DNA of 13,520 bases, from positions 1 to 13,520 of the forward strand of contig DBXD01000042.1 in the NCBI GenBank assembly GCA_002309425.1, given 5' to 3'. Numbering within the stretch: the first letter of the stretch is position 1; every line of letters begins with the position of its first letter. The notes under the pieces were generated by a model, which saw only the letters and a list, made by a program, of their open reading frames with translations, was not told where the DNA came from and did not search any database. The stretch comes from Cyanobacteria bacterium UBA1221 (GTDB lineage: Bacteria; Cyanobacteriota; Vampirovibrionia; Gastranaerophilales; Gastranaerophilaceae). This document shows positions 6,529-13,520 of the stretch, in pieces. Both the position numbers and the translations under genes were made by a program.

Positions 6529-7448
6529 TGAAAGAGAAAGTTTTTATTGATTTAATAAAAAGAACACTGAAATCTGATTATATCGGGGATGATTGTGCGT
6601 ATTTAAATGATTTGGATATAGTGATTACTCAGGATAATCTCATTGAGGGCGTACATTTTTTAAGAAAATTTATAACCCCGTACAAATTAGGTTATAAATC
6701 GGTAGCCGTAAATATTTCTGACATCTGTGCAAGCGGTGCGGAACCAAAATATTTAACAGTTGCGCTGTCTTTACCTGACGATACTGACGAAGATTTTATT
6801 GAACAATTTTATAAAGGTGCAAAAGCTGCCTCAGAAAACGCAAAAATAGTAGGCGGAGATTTAACGGGTGCGGATAAAATTTTCATATCTGTTGCCGCGA
6901 TAGGAAGTACAAAAGGAAGAAAAATTTCTTCCCGCAACAATGCAAAACCGGGACAAAAAGTAGTAATTTCCGGGAATCACGGTTCTTCTGCAGCCGGATT
7001 AAAATTGTTGCAGGGGTATGATTTCCCGAATTTAACAGATAAAGAAAAAGAAGAACTTATAAATTCTCACCTTATGCCTAAAGCACAAATAGATTTTTCC
7101 AAAAAAATTTCAACCTCGGAAATAAATCAATACGCAATGATGGATACCTCTGACGGGCTGGCGGATGCTCTTATAACTATTGCGGAGGGAAGCGGAGTTA
7201 TGCTGGATATTGATTTTGAAAAAATTCCCCACGCAAAATTTTTGGAAAAAACAGAAAATTACAAAAATCTGATTTTATACGGCGGAGAAGATTACGGGCT
7301 AATTGCAACAGTCGATAATGCCGAAGGAATGACCGTTATCGGGGAAGTAAAACAGGGAAGCGGAGTAAAAATTAATTATAAAGATACATCGGAAATATTA
7401 TCAACAAGCAGTTTGGAAAAAAATCTTTTTAAACATTTTAAGGAGTAA
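6528..7448 (+). CDS. thiL: thiamine-monophosphate kinase ThiL
   Basis: ATP-dependent phosphorylation of thiamine monophosphate to thiamine diphosphate, the active cofactor; cytoplasmic. The 306-residue product is of normal family length. ThiL/AIRS-superfamily motifs appear in order: IGDDCAYL (19-26, metal- and phosphate-binding Asp pair), EGVHF (40-44), GYKSVAVNISDICASGAEP (55-73), VGGDLTGADK (108-117), MMDTSDGLADAL (204-215) and YGGEDYGL (251-258). The ATG overlaps the previous stop by one base, with no separate Shine-Dalgarno, so translation is probably coupled to the GGDEF gene. The ispD ribosome-binding site AAGGAG lies in its last two sense codons. No other thiamine gene or TPP riboswitch is visible, so precursor supply must be encoded elsewhere or imported. 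Confidence 0.95.
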   Translation: MKEKVFIDLIKRTLKSDYIGDDCAYLNDLDIVITQDNLIEGVHFLRKFITPYKLGYKSVAVNISDICASGAEPKYLTVALSLPDDTDEDFIEQFYKGAKAASENAKIVGGDLTGADKIFISVAAIGSTKGRKISSRNNAKPGQKVVISGNHGSSAAGLKLLQGYDFPNLTDKEKEELINSHLMPKAQIDFSKKISTSEINQYAMMDTSDGLADALITIAEGSGVMLDIDFEKIPHAKFLEKTENYKNLILYGGEDYGLIATVDNAEGMTVIGEVKQGSGVKINYKDTSEILSTSSLEKNLFKHFKE

Positions 7449-7451
7449 AAA

Positions 7452-8099
7452 ATGAATGTAAATGCAATAATTACCGCAGGCGGAACCTCGTCAAGATTTG
7501 GCAGTACAAATAAATTACTCGAAAAAATAAACGGAAAAGAAGTTATAAAATATACCGTTGAAGCCTTTTTATCATCTAAAATTGATAAAATTATAATCTG
7601 TGCAAATATTTCTATTATGGATAAATTAAAAGAAATGTTTGGAAAAGAATCAAAAGTCGAAATAATAGAGGGCGGTTCAACAAGACAAGAATCCGTATAT
7701 AACGGATTAAGGCATGAAAAATGTGATTATGTGCTTATTCATGACGGCGCAAGGCCTGTTATTTCAACCGAACTCATAAATATTTGTATAGAGATGGTAA
7801 AAGATTATTGTGCTCTGTCTGTAATGACAAAAACTATTGATACAATAAAAGAAGTTGAACACGGCAGAATTATAAAAACAATAGACCGTACAAAATTGTA
7901 TAATACCCAGACCCCGCAAGGTTTCAAATATGATTTAATACTGGATGCCCATAAAAAATTTGAGGGAAAAAACTATACAGATGATGCCGGCATGGTTGAA
8001 GATATGGGTTTGCCGGTATATGTGGTCGACGGAAGTTACAGGAACATAAAAATTACAACGCAAAACGATATAGAATTGGCAAAAATATATTTGTCTTAA
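7452..8099 (+). CDS. ispD: 2-C-methyl-D-erythritol 4-phosphate cytidylyltransferase IspD
   Basis: Joins CTP and MEP to CDP-methylerythritol plus pyrophosphate, the third step of the MEP isoprenoid pathway; cytoplasmic. It has 215 residues, slightly shorter than E. coli IspD (236). Visible: the nucleotide-binding loop AGGTSSRFG with Arg15 and Lys21, EGGSTRQESVYNGL (73-86), the metal-site segment IHDGARP (96-102), RTKLYNTQTPQGF (146-158) with Arg146 as the MEP-binding Arg, TDDAGMVE (176-183), and NIKITTQND with Lys200. This set separates it from the related TarI cytidylyltransferases reasonably well. Three bases separate it from thiL, and AAGGAG at 7440-7445 supports the ATG. It ends the operon; gyrB downstream has its own promoter. 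IspD and thiamine synthesis share the precursor deoxyxylulose 5-phosphate. Confidence 0.95.
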   Translation: MNVNAIITAGGTSSRFGSTNKLLEKINGKEVIKYTVEAFLSSKIDKIIICANISIMDKLKEMFGKESKVEIIEGGSTRQESVYNGLRHEKCDYVLIHDGARPVISTELINICIEMVKDYCALSVMTKTIDTIKEVEHGRIIKTIDRTKLYNTQTPQGFKYDLILDAHKKFEGKNYTDDAGMVEDMGLPVYVVDGSYRNIKITTQNDIELAKIYLS

Positions 8100-8158
8100 T
8101 TTTGTTAAGAAATGTTCTTAAAAAAAACTAATTTTGCCCGATATAAAGGTTAACATTT

Positions 8159-8187
8159 TTGCAAAAATAATCTGTTTATGCTACAAT
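8159..8187 (+). promoter_or_regulatory. extended -10 promoter of gyrB
   Basis: TTGCAA (8159-8164), a 17-base spacer, and TACAAT (8182-8187) preceded by TGC (8179-8181), an extended -10 motif. It lies 32 bases before the ATG, followed by the Shine-Dalgarno GGGGAG at about 8208-8213. Confidence 0.75.
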
Positions 8188-8219
8188 ATCAATAGAATTA
8201 AGTATTAGGGGAGAAATAA

Positions 8220-10769
8220 ATGTCAGAAATACAGGAAACTACACAGGATTTGTCACAGCAAGTAAATGAAAAACCTGTGAATGAGCATATAGAAGTTGTG
8301 GATTTACCGAATAATGATGAAACAATCGAAACGAAAACTTCAAGTGAGTATAGTGCCGAAAACATAAGAGTATTAGAGGGTCTGGAGGCTGTTCGTATGC
8401 GTCCCGGTATGTATATCGGCTCAACCTCTCAAAGAGGCTTACACCACTGTATATACGAAATTGTGGACAACTCTATTGACGAATCTCTGGCAGGTTTTTG
8501 TACAGACATTCATGTCACGATTCATAAAGATAACAGTATAACAGTTGAGGACAACGGTCGTGGTATTCCGGTTGATATAAAACAGGATTCCGGAAAATCC
8601 GCTCTTGAAATTGTCCATACCGTACTTCACGCAGGCGGAAAATTTGGTGACGGCGGCTATAAAGTATCAGGAGGGCTTCACGGGGTAGGTGCATCTGTTG
8701 TAAACGCATTATCTGAAAAATATATAGTAGAAGTTTCCCGCCAGGGTTACGTTTGGAGACAGGAGTATATGAGGGGAGAACCTATGACTCCCGTTGAAAA
8801 GGGTGTTGCAACCGACAAAACAGGTACAAAAACTACTTTCTGGCCTGACCCTGAAATATTTACGGAAACGACAACCGTTGACTGTGAAGTTATTGCAACA
8901 AGACTTCGTGAAATGGCATTTTTAAATAAAGGTTTAAAAATAATTTTCCATATTGATGCAACAGGCAGCGAAGAAATTTTCCACTATGTTGGCGGTATTG
9001 GAAGTTATGTCGAATTTTTGAACCAAAACAAAACCGTTTTGCACGACAAACCGATATATATAGATAAAGTTATCAGTGATATGCAGGTCGAAGTTGCTAT
9101 GCAATATACGGATGCTTATAATGAAAGTGTTTTGTCCTTTGCAAACAACATTAACACTCACTCGGGCGGTACTCATTTGACAGGTTTCAGAAATTCAATT
9201 ACACGTGTTTTAAATGATTACGCAAGAAAAAATAATATCCTAAAGGATTCAGACCAAAACCTTTCCGGTGAAGATGTCCGAGAAGGCTTAACGGCAATAG
9301 TTTCTGTTAAAATTCCGAACCCTGAATTTGAAGGACAGACCAAAGAAAAATTAGGTTCACAGGAAGCTCTGGGTGCGGTTCAGGATGCGGTTAGAGAAAA
9401 ACTTCAGGAGTGGTTAGAGTTTAATCCCAAAATTGCAAAAACGATTTTGGAAAAGACATTACAGGCGCAGAGAGCAAGGGAAGCTGCAAGAAAGGCAAGA
9501 GAATTAACAAGAAGAAAGACTGTTCTTGAAAATTCAACATTACCCGGAAAACTTGCGGATTGCTCAAACAGAGAACCTGAAAAATGCGAAATTTATATTG
9601 TTGAGGGAGATTCTGCGGGCGGTTCTGCAAAGCAGGGCAGAAACAGAATGTTTCAGGCAATTTTGCCATTGAGAGGTAAAATTTTAAACGTTGAAAAAGC
9701 AAGACTGGACAAAATATATGCAAATAATGAAATTCAGTCGATGGTGCAGGCTTTTGGTATAAATATCAGCCGTAACGAAGAAGAAATTAATATAGAAAAA
9801 TTACGTTACCACAAGATTATTATTATGACCGATGCTGATGTTGACGGTGCGCACATCAGAACCCTCTTATTAACGTTCTTCTTCAGATATGCTAAACCGT
9901 TGATTGAAAACGGGCATGTTTATATAGCTCAGCCGCCATTGTTTAAGGTTACTATCGGAAAGAACACAGAATACTTATACAACGAACATTCATTGGATAA
10001 AATGCTTAAAGAACGCGGTATAAAATCTTTGAGCCTTTCGGATAAGAATAAGAAGAATGTAAAATCCGGGGATGAATTACTGGAGCTTATCAAGAACATG
10101 TCAGCGTTCTACAATTCATACAACAACCCGATTTTGAACCTTTATCCGGCTGTTGTGTTGAGAGGTTTGGTACGTTCAAATATTACACCTGAGGACTTTG
10201 ATGATCAGGAGAAAATGGCGAAAATTATTGAGTATTTGAACCATTATCTGCAAGACCACGCAAAGAATTATAATATTGCGGAAGCTGCAAATTATGCGGT
10301 ATCTCTGAAATATAATCCTGAAAATTCAAAATACTCAATCCAGTTGAATACGAATGAAGAAGAACATGTTGTTCTTAACCAGAATATTATCAAGAGTTCA
10401 GAGTATAAGAGATTGAAATCTTCATATCCGCTTATTCGTGATTATTTAATTGAAGAATCAGACGGATTGTTACTTGAAACAGATACAGAATCATATGAAA
10501 TTCATTCGTTTGAAAAATTGCAAAAGATTATAGATGACAGGGGTCAAAAAGGCATGACAATCCAACGTTTCAAAGGGTTAGGCGAAATGATGCCGCAGCA
10601 GCTCTGGGAAACTACAATGGACCCTGCAACAAGGACATTGTTAAAAGTCAGCATAGAAGATGCAATGCTTTGTGACCAGTTGTTTGATATATTGATGGGC
10701 GATAAAGTTGACCCGCGTCGTAATTTTATTGAAGCAAATGCGGTTTATGCAACAAATATTGATACATAA
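8220..10769 (+). CDS. gyrB: DNA gyrase subunit B
   Basis: ATPase subunit of DNA gyrase (works as A2B2 with GyrA), introducing negative supercoils. Domains: a low-complexity N-terminal extension (about 1-45), the GHKL ATPase starting ENIRVLEGLEAVRMRPGMYIGST with catalytic Glu in IYEIVDNSIDE, DNGRGIP and GGLHGVGASVVNALS; the transducer domain; the TOPRIM domain with EGDSAGGSAKQGRNR (about 464-478) and TDADVDGAHIRTLL (about 538-551); and a GyrB C-terminus with QRFKGLGEMMPQQLWETTM and VDPRRNFIEANA. The 849 residues exceed E. coli GyrB (804). A block of about 170 residues (about 590-765) between the TOPRIM motifs and QRFKGLGEM matches the place of the insert known in Gram-negative GyrB. ParE is less likely given that C-terminus. 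It has its own promoter and Shine-Dalgarno. GyrA is not in the window. Confidence 0.97.
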   Translation: MSEIQETTQDLSQQVNEKPVNEHIEVVDLPNNDETIETKTSSEYSAENIRVLEGLEAVRMRPGMYIGSTSQRGLHHCIYEIVDNSIDESLAGFCTDIHVTIHKDNSITVEDNGRGIPVDIKQDSGKSALEIVHTVLHAGGKFGDGGYKVSGGLHGVGASVVNALSEKYIVEVSRQGYVWRQEYMRGEPMTPVEKGVATDKTGTKTTFWPDPEIFTETTTVDCEVIATRLREMAFLNKGLKIIFHIDATGSEEIFHYVGGIGSYVEFLNQNKTVLHDKPIYIDKVISDMQVEVAMQYTDAYNESVLSFANNINTHSGGTHLTGFRNSITRVLNDYARKNNILKDSDQNLSGEDVREGLTAIVSVKIPNPEFEGQTKEKLGSQEALGAVQDAVREKLQEWLEFNPKIAKTILEKTLQAQRAREAARKARELTRRKTVLENSTLPGKLADCSNREPEKCEIYIVEGDSAGGSAKQGRNRMFQAILPLRGKILNVEKARLDKIYANNEIQSMVQAFGINISRNEEEINIEKLRYHKIIIMTDADVDGAHIRTLLLTFFFRYAKPLIENGHVYIAQPPLFKVTIGKNTEYLYNEHSLDKMLKERGIKSLSLSDKNKKNVKSGDELLELIKNMSAFYNSYNNPILNLYPAVVLRGLVRSNITPEDFDDQEKMAKIIEYLNHYLQDHAKNYNIAEAANYAVSLKYNPENSKYSIQLNTNEEEHVVLNQNIIKSSEYKRLKSSYPLIRDYLIEESDGLLLETDTESYEIHSFEKLQKIIDDRGQKGMTIQRFKGLGEMMPQQLWETTMDPATRTLLKVSIEDAMLCDQLFDILMGDKVDPRRNFIEANAVYATNIDT

Positions 10770-10805
10770 GTATCGTTGCGTAAACTTATGATTAACCAAC
10801 GCTAG

Positions 10806-10836
10806 TCTGTACACTGTTTTAAATATGGTGTACAGA
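10806..10836. terminator. hairpin between convergent gyrB and hydrolase genes
   Basis: TCTGTACAC (10806-10814) pairs perfectly with GTGTACAGA (10828-10836) around a 13-base loop. It lies in the 84-base gap between the gyrB stop and the opposing hydrolase stop, so it may serve as a two-way terminator. The plus side is followed only by TTCTTTAT and the minus side has no T-run, so the assignment rests on position and stem quality. Confidence 0.5.
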
Positions 10837-10853
10837 TTCTTTATACGGAATAT

Positions 10854-11774
10854 TTAGAAAAAGGCCAGCGGATTTTTGCTCATAGTACGCATTAATTTGG
10901 CAAGAACGTTCGCCTTAGATTTTGTTAATGCGTGTCCTGCCTCAAATCCCTTGATATATGTTACCTGTTTTCCTTTTTTTGAAGCGTATTCAAGGAAATT
11001 ATCAGCCCACTTTATCCCCGTAACAGGGTCATCGTGGGATGACATTAAATATATAGGGCAGTTGATATTTTCTATTCCTGAAAAAGTATTTAATCTGTCA
11101 AATTTTATTGGTCTTGAGTGAAATCTTAGTGCAAAAAAGTTTTTAATTTTTTCGGATAATTTCAGATAAGTTTTTTTGGAATCCAAATATCCTTTACCCA
11201 TTTGTGTAAGTGAAGTAATCGGTGAAAGCAGCATTAAAGAGTGGCAATCTACTTTTGAAGCCAAATCTGTTGCAACCGGTGCCCCAAAGCAGTAGCCGAG
11301 GATATTAATATTTTCGGGTTTGACTTTTAAAGTATTTCTGAGGTAATCATATGCGGATTTCGCAGTTTCCAGGATGTTTGTATATGTTGGTTTTAACCGT
11401 TTGTTCTTACCGTATCCCGGATATTCTACCGCTAAAACATTAGTAAAATCAAGGTTTAACCATTCAATAAAATATTGATAATTTGGTATAGTGCTTGTAC
11501 CGCCGTGTAAAAATATACAGTACCTTTCAGGTTCAAAAACACCTGGGATAAGGTTTGATTTTACAAATTGTCTATTTTTATCTATACCAAGCAAAATCTC
11601 TGTTCCACTTTTCAGGTTATATTGAATGGGCACTTTTTCTTTTGAATTAGCACTTTTTGCCATTTCTGCAATAAACTTATCCAGCCTGATGTCGGCAGAC
11701 CTTTGGCGGCGCTCTTGTGTGCGCTGAAACAAGTTTCCGTTAAAATTTATATTGCTGTTTACTTTATTGTACAT
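10854..11774 (-). CDS. alpha/beta hydrolase with Cys nucleophile (G-Y-C-F-G)
   Basis: Alpha/beta-hydrolase of 306 residues, in style like the Bem46/ABHD17 group; substrate unknown. In order: a basic N-terminal stretch with NINFNG (8-13), the oxyanion-type FLHGG (88-92), EYPGYG (117-122), the nucleophile elbow ILGYCFGAPVA (158-168), LLSPITS (182-188), SSHDDPVT with probable Asp249, and AGHAL with His281. The elbow has Cys162 where Ser is usual, as in dienelactone hydrolases, so Cys-Asp-His is the predicted triad. There is no signal peptide. It lies 23 bases after a paralogue on the same strand, aligned almost end to end, so this is a tandem duplication and probably one transcript. The Shine-Dalgarno before the ATG is poor (GGGA about 12 bases away). 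Confidence 0.82.
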   Translation of the reverse strand: MYNKVNSNINFNGNLFQRTQERRQRSADIRLDKFIAEMAKSANSKEKVPIQYNLKSGTEILLGIDKNRQFVKSNLIPGVFEPERYCIFLHGGTSTIPNYQYFIEWLNLDFTNVLAVEYPGYGKNKRLKPTYTNILETAKSAYDYLRNTLKVKPENINILGYCFGAPVATDLASKVDCHSLMLLSPITSLTQMGKGYLDSKKTYLKLSEKIKNFFALRFHSRPIKFDRLNTFSGIENINCPIYLMSSHDDPVTGIKWADNFLEYASKKGKQVTYIKGFEAGHALTKSKANVLAKLMRTMSKNPLAFF

Positions 11775-11797
11775 ATTTTATAAATCCCAGATATTTT

Positions 11798-12703
11798 TTA
11801 ATCCAGACTGGTCATTAATTCTGAAATAATACATGCATTCTTACGGGTTAATTCATTACCTTTTTCGGTATCTCTGAGGAACGTCACTTGTTTCCCGTTT
11901 TTTTTGATGCGTTTTACAAGATTATCGACCCATTTTATATTCGTTACAGGGTCATTACATGACGACATAACAAATATTTTACCTTTTATCTTGCCAGCAT
12001 TTTCAGATATATTCAGGCTGTCGTATTTACGTGGTCTGACAGCTGCCAATATATTATTTTTTACACGTGTAAGCGTATTTGAAACAACCCCGGTTGTTTT
12101 ATTAAAATACTGTTTTAATTGAGATATAGAAGTAATCGGAGAGATTAATGTTACAGAATTACAATCAACTTTCTTTGCCAAATTTGCGGCAACTGTTGCT
12201 CCAAAAGAATGTACGACAAGGTTTATTTCTTCCGGCTTAGCTTTAAAATTATTTATAAGATAATCATAAGCCGCTTTTGCGGTTGTTTCAATATTTTCAT
12301 AAGTACCCTTTATATGTTTGTAATTACCGAATCCGGGATATTCAACCGCTAATACCTGTACTGAATTATCTGATACCAGGTGTTCAAAAAATTTCTGATA
12401 GTTTGTAACCGTGCTGGAGCCGTCGTGAAAAAATATGCAATATTTCGGGAAAATATGTGAACCCCAATCATTTATATATTTTGCGGCAACGGGTTCTTCT
12501 CCCGGAACAGGTCTAAGACGTACTGATTGGGTGTGGTTATATGTAAAACGACTTATTGGTTCTGTTTTTTCATCAGCAACAGATATCATTTGTCCGATAA
12601 GGTCATTTAGTTGTTTTTCACGGCGAGCTTTTAGGCGGGGTTTTAGCCTTATAGGAAACCCTTTTCCAAAATTTATATAATTATCATTTATGGGGTGCAA
12701 CAT
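11798..12703 (-). CDS. alpha/beta hydrolase paralogue lacking the catalytic His
   Basis: Paralogue of the downstream hydrolase, 301 residues. Shared blocks: INFGKG near the N-terminus (10-15), FFHDGSSTVTNYQKF (91-105; HDG where the partner has HGG), EYPGFG (121-126), the elbow VVHSFGATVA (163-172), LISPITS (186-192) and SSCNDPVT (247-254). Ser166 is the expected nucleophile, but the first Gly of G-x-S-x-G is Val164. Asp251 aligns with the acid, while the position of the catalytic His is Asn283 in KGNELT, one base from a His codon (AAT against CAT). It may be inactive, use another His, or act as a binding partner of the next gene. It is the first gene of the pair; AGAG lies 8 bases before the ATG, and only a weak promoter is visible upstream. 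No signal peptide. Confidence 0.8.
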   Translation of the reverse strand: MLHPINDNYINFGKGFPIRLKPRLKARREKQLNDLIGQMISVADEKTEPISRFTYNHTQSVRLRPVPGEEPVAAKYINDWGSHIFPKYCIFFHDGSSTVTNYQKFFEHLVSDNSVQVLAVEYPGFGNYKHIKGTYENIETTAKAAYDYLINNFKAKPEEINLVVHSFGATVAANLAKKVDCNSVTLISPITSISQLKQYFNKTTGVVSNTLTRVKNNILAAVRPRKYDSLNISENAGKIKGKIFVMSSCNDPVTNIKWVDNLVKRIKKNGKQVTFLRDTEKGNELTRKNACIISELMTSLD

Positions 12704-12820
12704 TCCGTTATCTCTGTTAAATTTTTAGATATATCTATTACCACACCATGTACAAAAATCATCAAAAAATTTTTTTGCTAGTTTAGAGTATTTTCTTTAC
12801 ATAGTATTTGTTACCAAAAC

Positions 12821-12892
12821 ATCCGCTCCCGCATACGGGGAGCGGATACAAATTCTACGAGCGTTAGCGAAGTTAGAATTGTAAGTGAGGGG
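12821..12892 (-). repeat. composite palindromic element, left copy
   Basis: Read on the minus strand from 12892: CCCCTCA, three bases, ACA, an inverted-repeat core, TGTATC, then a CTCCCC hairpin. On the plus strand the outer hairpin is ATCCGCTCCC (12821-12830) against GGGAGCGGAT (12838-12847). The core pairs ACA+ATTCTA (12848-12857, one bulged A) with TAGAAT+TGT (12874-12882). CCCCTCA begins directly after the stop codon of the DUF559 gene. The copy at 13282-13348 has the same layout in the opposite orientation. Confidence 0.75.
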
Positions 12893-13255
12893 TTATTCTG
12901 AGACTTCACGAATTATTATTTCAATCACTTCATTAAAATTATTCCAAACTTCATTATTCCAAAATCTCAATACTTTATATCCTTGACATTTCAAATAATC
13001 TGTCCTTAAAGCATCATGTTCAATATTTTGTAATTCATTGTGCTGACCGCCATCTAATTCAATAATCAAATTTTTATCAGGACAGAAGAAATCTACAATA
13101 TAATCTCCTATTGGAGTTTGTCGCCTGAACTTTAAATTCATTAACTGTCTGTTTTTTAATGCTTTCCAAAGTTTTACTTCTTCTTTTGTCATATTACGAC
13201 GAAGATTTTTTGCATTTGATAATGTTTTATTATTATATTCGTGATGATTAACCAT
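12893..13255 (-). CDS. DUF559 endonuclease-like protein (Vsr/PD-(D/E)XK-type fold)
   Basis: The 120-residue product is a full DUF559 domain, a family related to very-short-patch repair endonucleases. Typical features in order: LRRNMTKEEVKLWKALKNR (18-36), FRRQTPIGDYIVDFFCPD (43-60) with Asp55, LIIELDGGQH (63-72) with Glu66, Asp68 and His72, then Asp81 and Arg84, and GYKVLRFWNNEVWNN (92-106). These acidic and His residues are the probable metal and catalytic site. A DNA nicking or cleaving role is inferred from the fold; the biological target is unknown. There is no methyltransferase partner, so a restriction or Vsr mismatch-repair system is not indicated. The gene stands alone between two mirrored palindromic elements, one of which starts right after its stop codon. 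The ATG at 13255 lacks a close Shine-Dalgarno; the nearest, GGGGGAG, lies in the flanking element. Confidence 0.88.
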   Translation of the reverse strand: MVNHHEYNNKTLSNAKNLRRNMTKEEVKLWKALKNRQLMNLKFRRQTPIGDYIVDFFCPDKNLIIELDGGQHNELQNIEHDALRTDYLKCQGYKVLRFWNNEVWNNFNEVIEIIIREVSE

Positions 13256-13281
13256 ATAATTTATATTAACATGAATTACTC

Positions 13282-13348
13282 CCCCTCATCAACAGGTTCA
13301 AAGCAAGCAAAGCTTGCTTGAATCTGTATCTTCTCCCCAAGGGAGAAG
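13282..13348 (+). repeat. composite palindromic element, right copy
   Basis: Plus strand: CCCCTCA (13282-13288), three bases, then ACAGGTTCAA, bulged A, GCAAGC (13292-13308) pairing with GCTTGC and TTGAATCTGT (13312-13327) around an AAA loop, 16 base pairs with one G-T pair. TGTATC follows, then CTTCTCCC-CAA-GGGAGAAG (13330-13348), a perfect 8-base-pair hairpin. Aligned with the reverse complement of 12821-12892, the CCCCTCA, ACA, TGTATC and CTCCCC blocks coincide while the cores differ in sequence but both fold. Confidence 0.75.
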
Positions 13349-13402
13349 TAGGTTTATAGTAAATATTATGTAAAATAGAATTTTAAACACGAAAATAAAA
13401 AT

Positions 13403-13430
13403 TTGACTTTATAAAAAATAACCTTAAATA
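13403..13430 (+). promoter_or_regulatory. possible promoter for a gene beyond the right edge
   Basis: TTGACT (13403-13408), a 16-base spacer and TAAATA (13425-13430) form a moderate promoter in the AT-rich end of the window. GAGGT at 13515-13519 would fit a Shine-Dalgarno for a start codon just past 13520. From 13349 to the end I see no gene. Confidence 0.35.
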
Positions 13431-13520
13431 AATTATGCAGATTTCATATAAAAGTATGAGTTCTAAACAACTGATTTATTATATAGTTGTAACGTAGTAG
13501 TAGTAATTTAATTTGAGGTA

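Noticed and set aside
7452..8099. TarI-type ribitol-5-phosphate cytidylyltransferase instead of IspD
   Set aside because: The NIKIT and RTKLYNTQTPQGF segments and the neighbours fit IspD; there is no tarJ-like reductase or teichoic acid gene nearby.
8105..8121. TTAAGAA-ATG-TTCTTAA hairpin after ispD as a terminator
   Set aside because: The stem is all but GC-free and is followed by A rather than T on the plus strand; no minus-strand gene reads into it.
10876..11121. Plus-strand open frames inside the hydrolase genes (also 11904-12122 and 12435-12680)
   Set aside because: They lie antisense to well-supported coding sequence, lack ribosome-binding sites and show no family motifs.
12893..13255. 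A Vsr-type mismatch repair or restriction-modification system
   Set aside because: No DNA methyltransferase or restriction partner is present and the protein matches DUF559 better than true Vsr.

Overview
The window is AT-rich, gene-dense bacterial chromosome. It carries lipid A genes (lpxD, lpxC, fabZ), so the cell should have a Gram-negative type outer membrane. It also carries MEP-pathway isoprenoid synthesis (ispD), thiamine phosphate activation (thiL), a long GyrB of the Gram-negative type, and a c-di-GMP protein. The low GC, the lipid A genes, the strings of TPRs and the short N-terminal 'INF.G' motif on otherwise unrecognised proteins fit a non-photosynthetic gut member of the cyanobacterial phylum (Gastranaerophilales/Melainabacteria). 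That placement is an inference from overall style, not from a diagnostic marker.

Layout. 1-1974 (+): the 3' part of lpxD, then lpxC and fabZ, a lipid A operon closed by a hairpin and T-run. 2140-3834 (-): a cytoplasmic protein made almost entirely of about 15 TPR units, with its own good promoter at 3859-3887. 3835-4300: a structured non-coding stretch with a GGAGAG hairpin, a tandem array of an 8-base unit between GTGC/GCAC palindromes, and a doubtful small minus-strand gene. 4301-4501 (+): a stand-alone DUF1858 CxxC protein with a strong terminator. 4636-8099 (+): a likely operon of a GAF-GGDEF-HD-GYP-like protein, thiL (1-base overlap) and ispD (3-base gap). 8220-10769 (+): gyrB with its own extended -10 promoter. 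10854-12703 (-): two tandem paralogous alpha/beta hydrolases, convergent with gyrB. 12821-13348: a DUF559 endonuclease-like gene (-) bracketed by an inverted pair of composite palindromic elements. The last 170 bases hold no gene but carry promoter-like and ribosome-binding-site-like signals pointing out of the window.

How it works together. LpxD, LpxC and FabZ supply early lipid A synthesis and hydroxyacyl-ACP metabolism. ThiL and IspD belong to thiamine and isoprenoid synthesis, two pathways that both draw on deoxyxylulose 5-phosphate. The c-di-GMP protein ahead of them has an intact GGEEF site and RxxD inhibitory site, but its HD-GYP half has lost the His of the HD pair.

Most unusual points: (1) two mirror-image copies of a structured repeat, with different core sequences but the same architecture, enclose the DUF559 gene, and partial relatives lie beside the TPR gene; (2) the hydrolase pair has diverged at the catalytic triad, one Cys-Asp-His and one Ser-Asp-Asn; (3) the TPR gene shows an almost exact 125-base match at an offset of six repeat units; (4) an 8-base tandem array lies between palindromes upstream of the DUF1858 gene.
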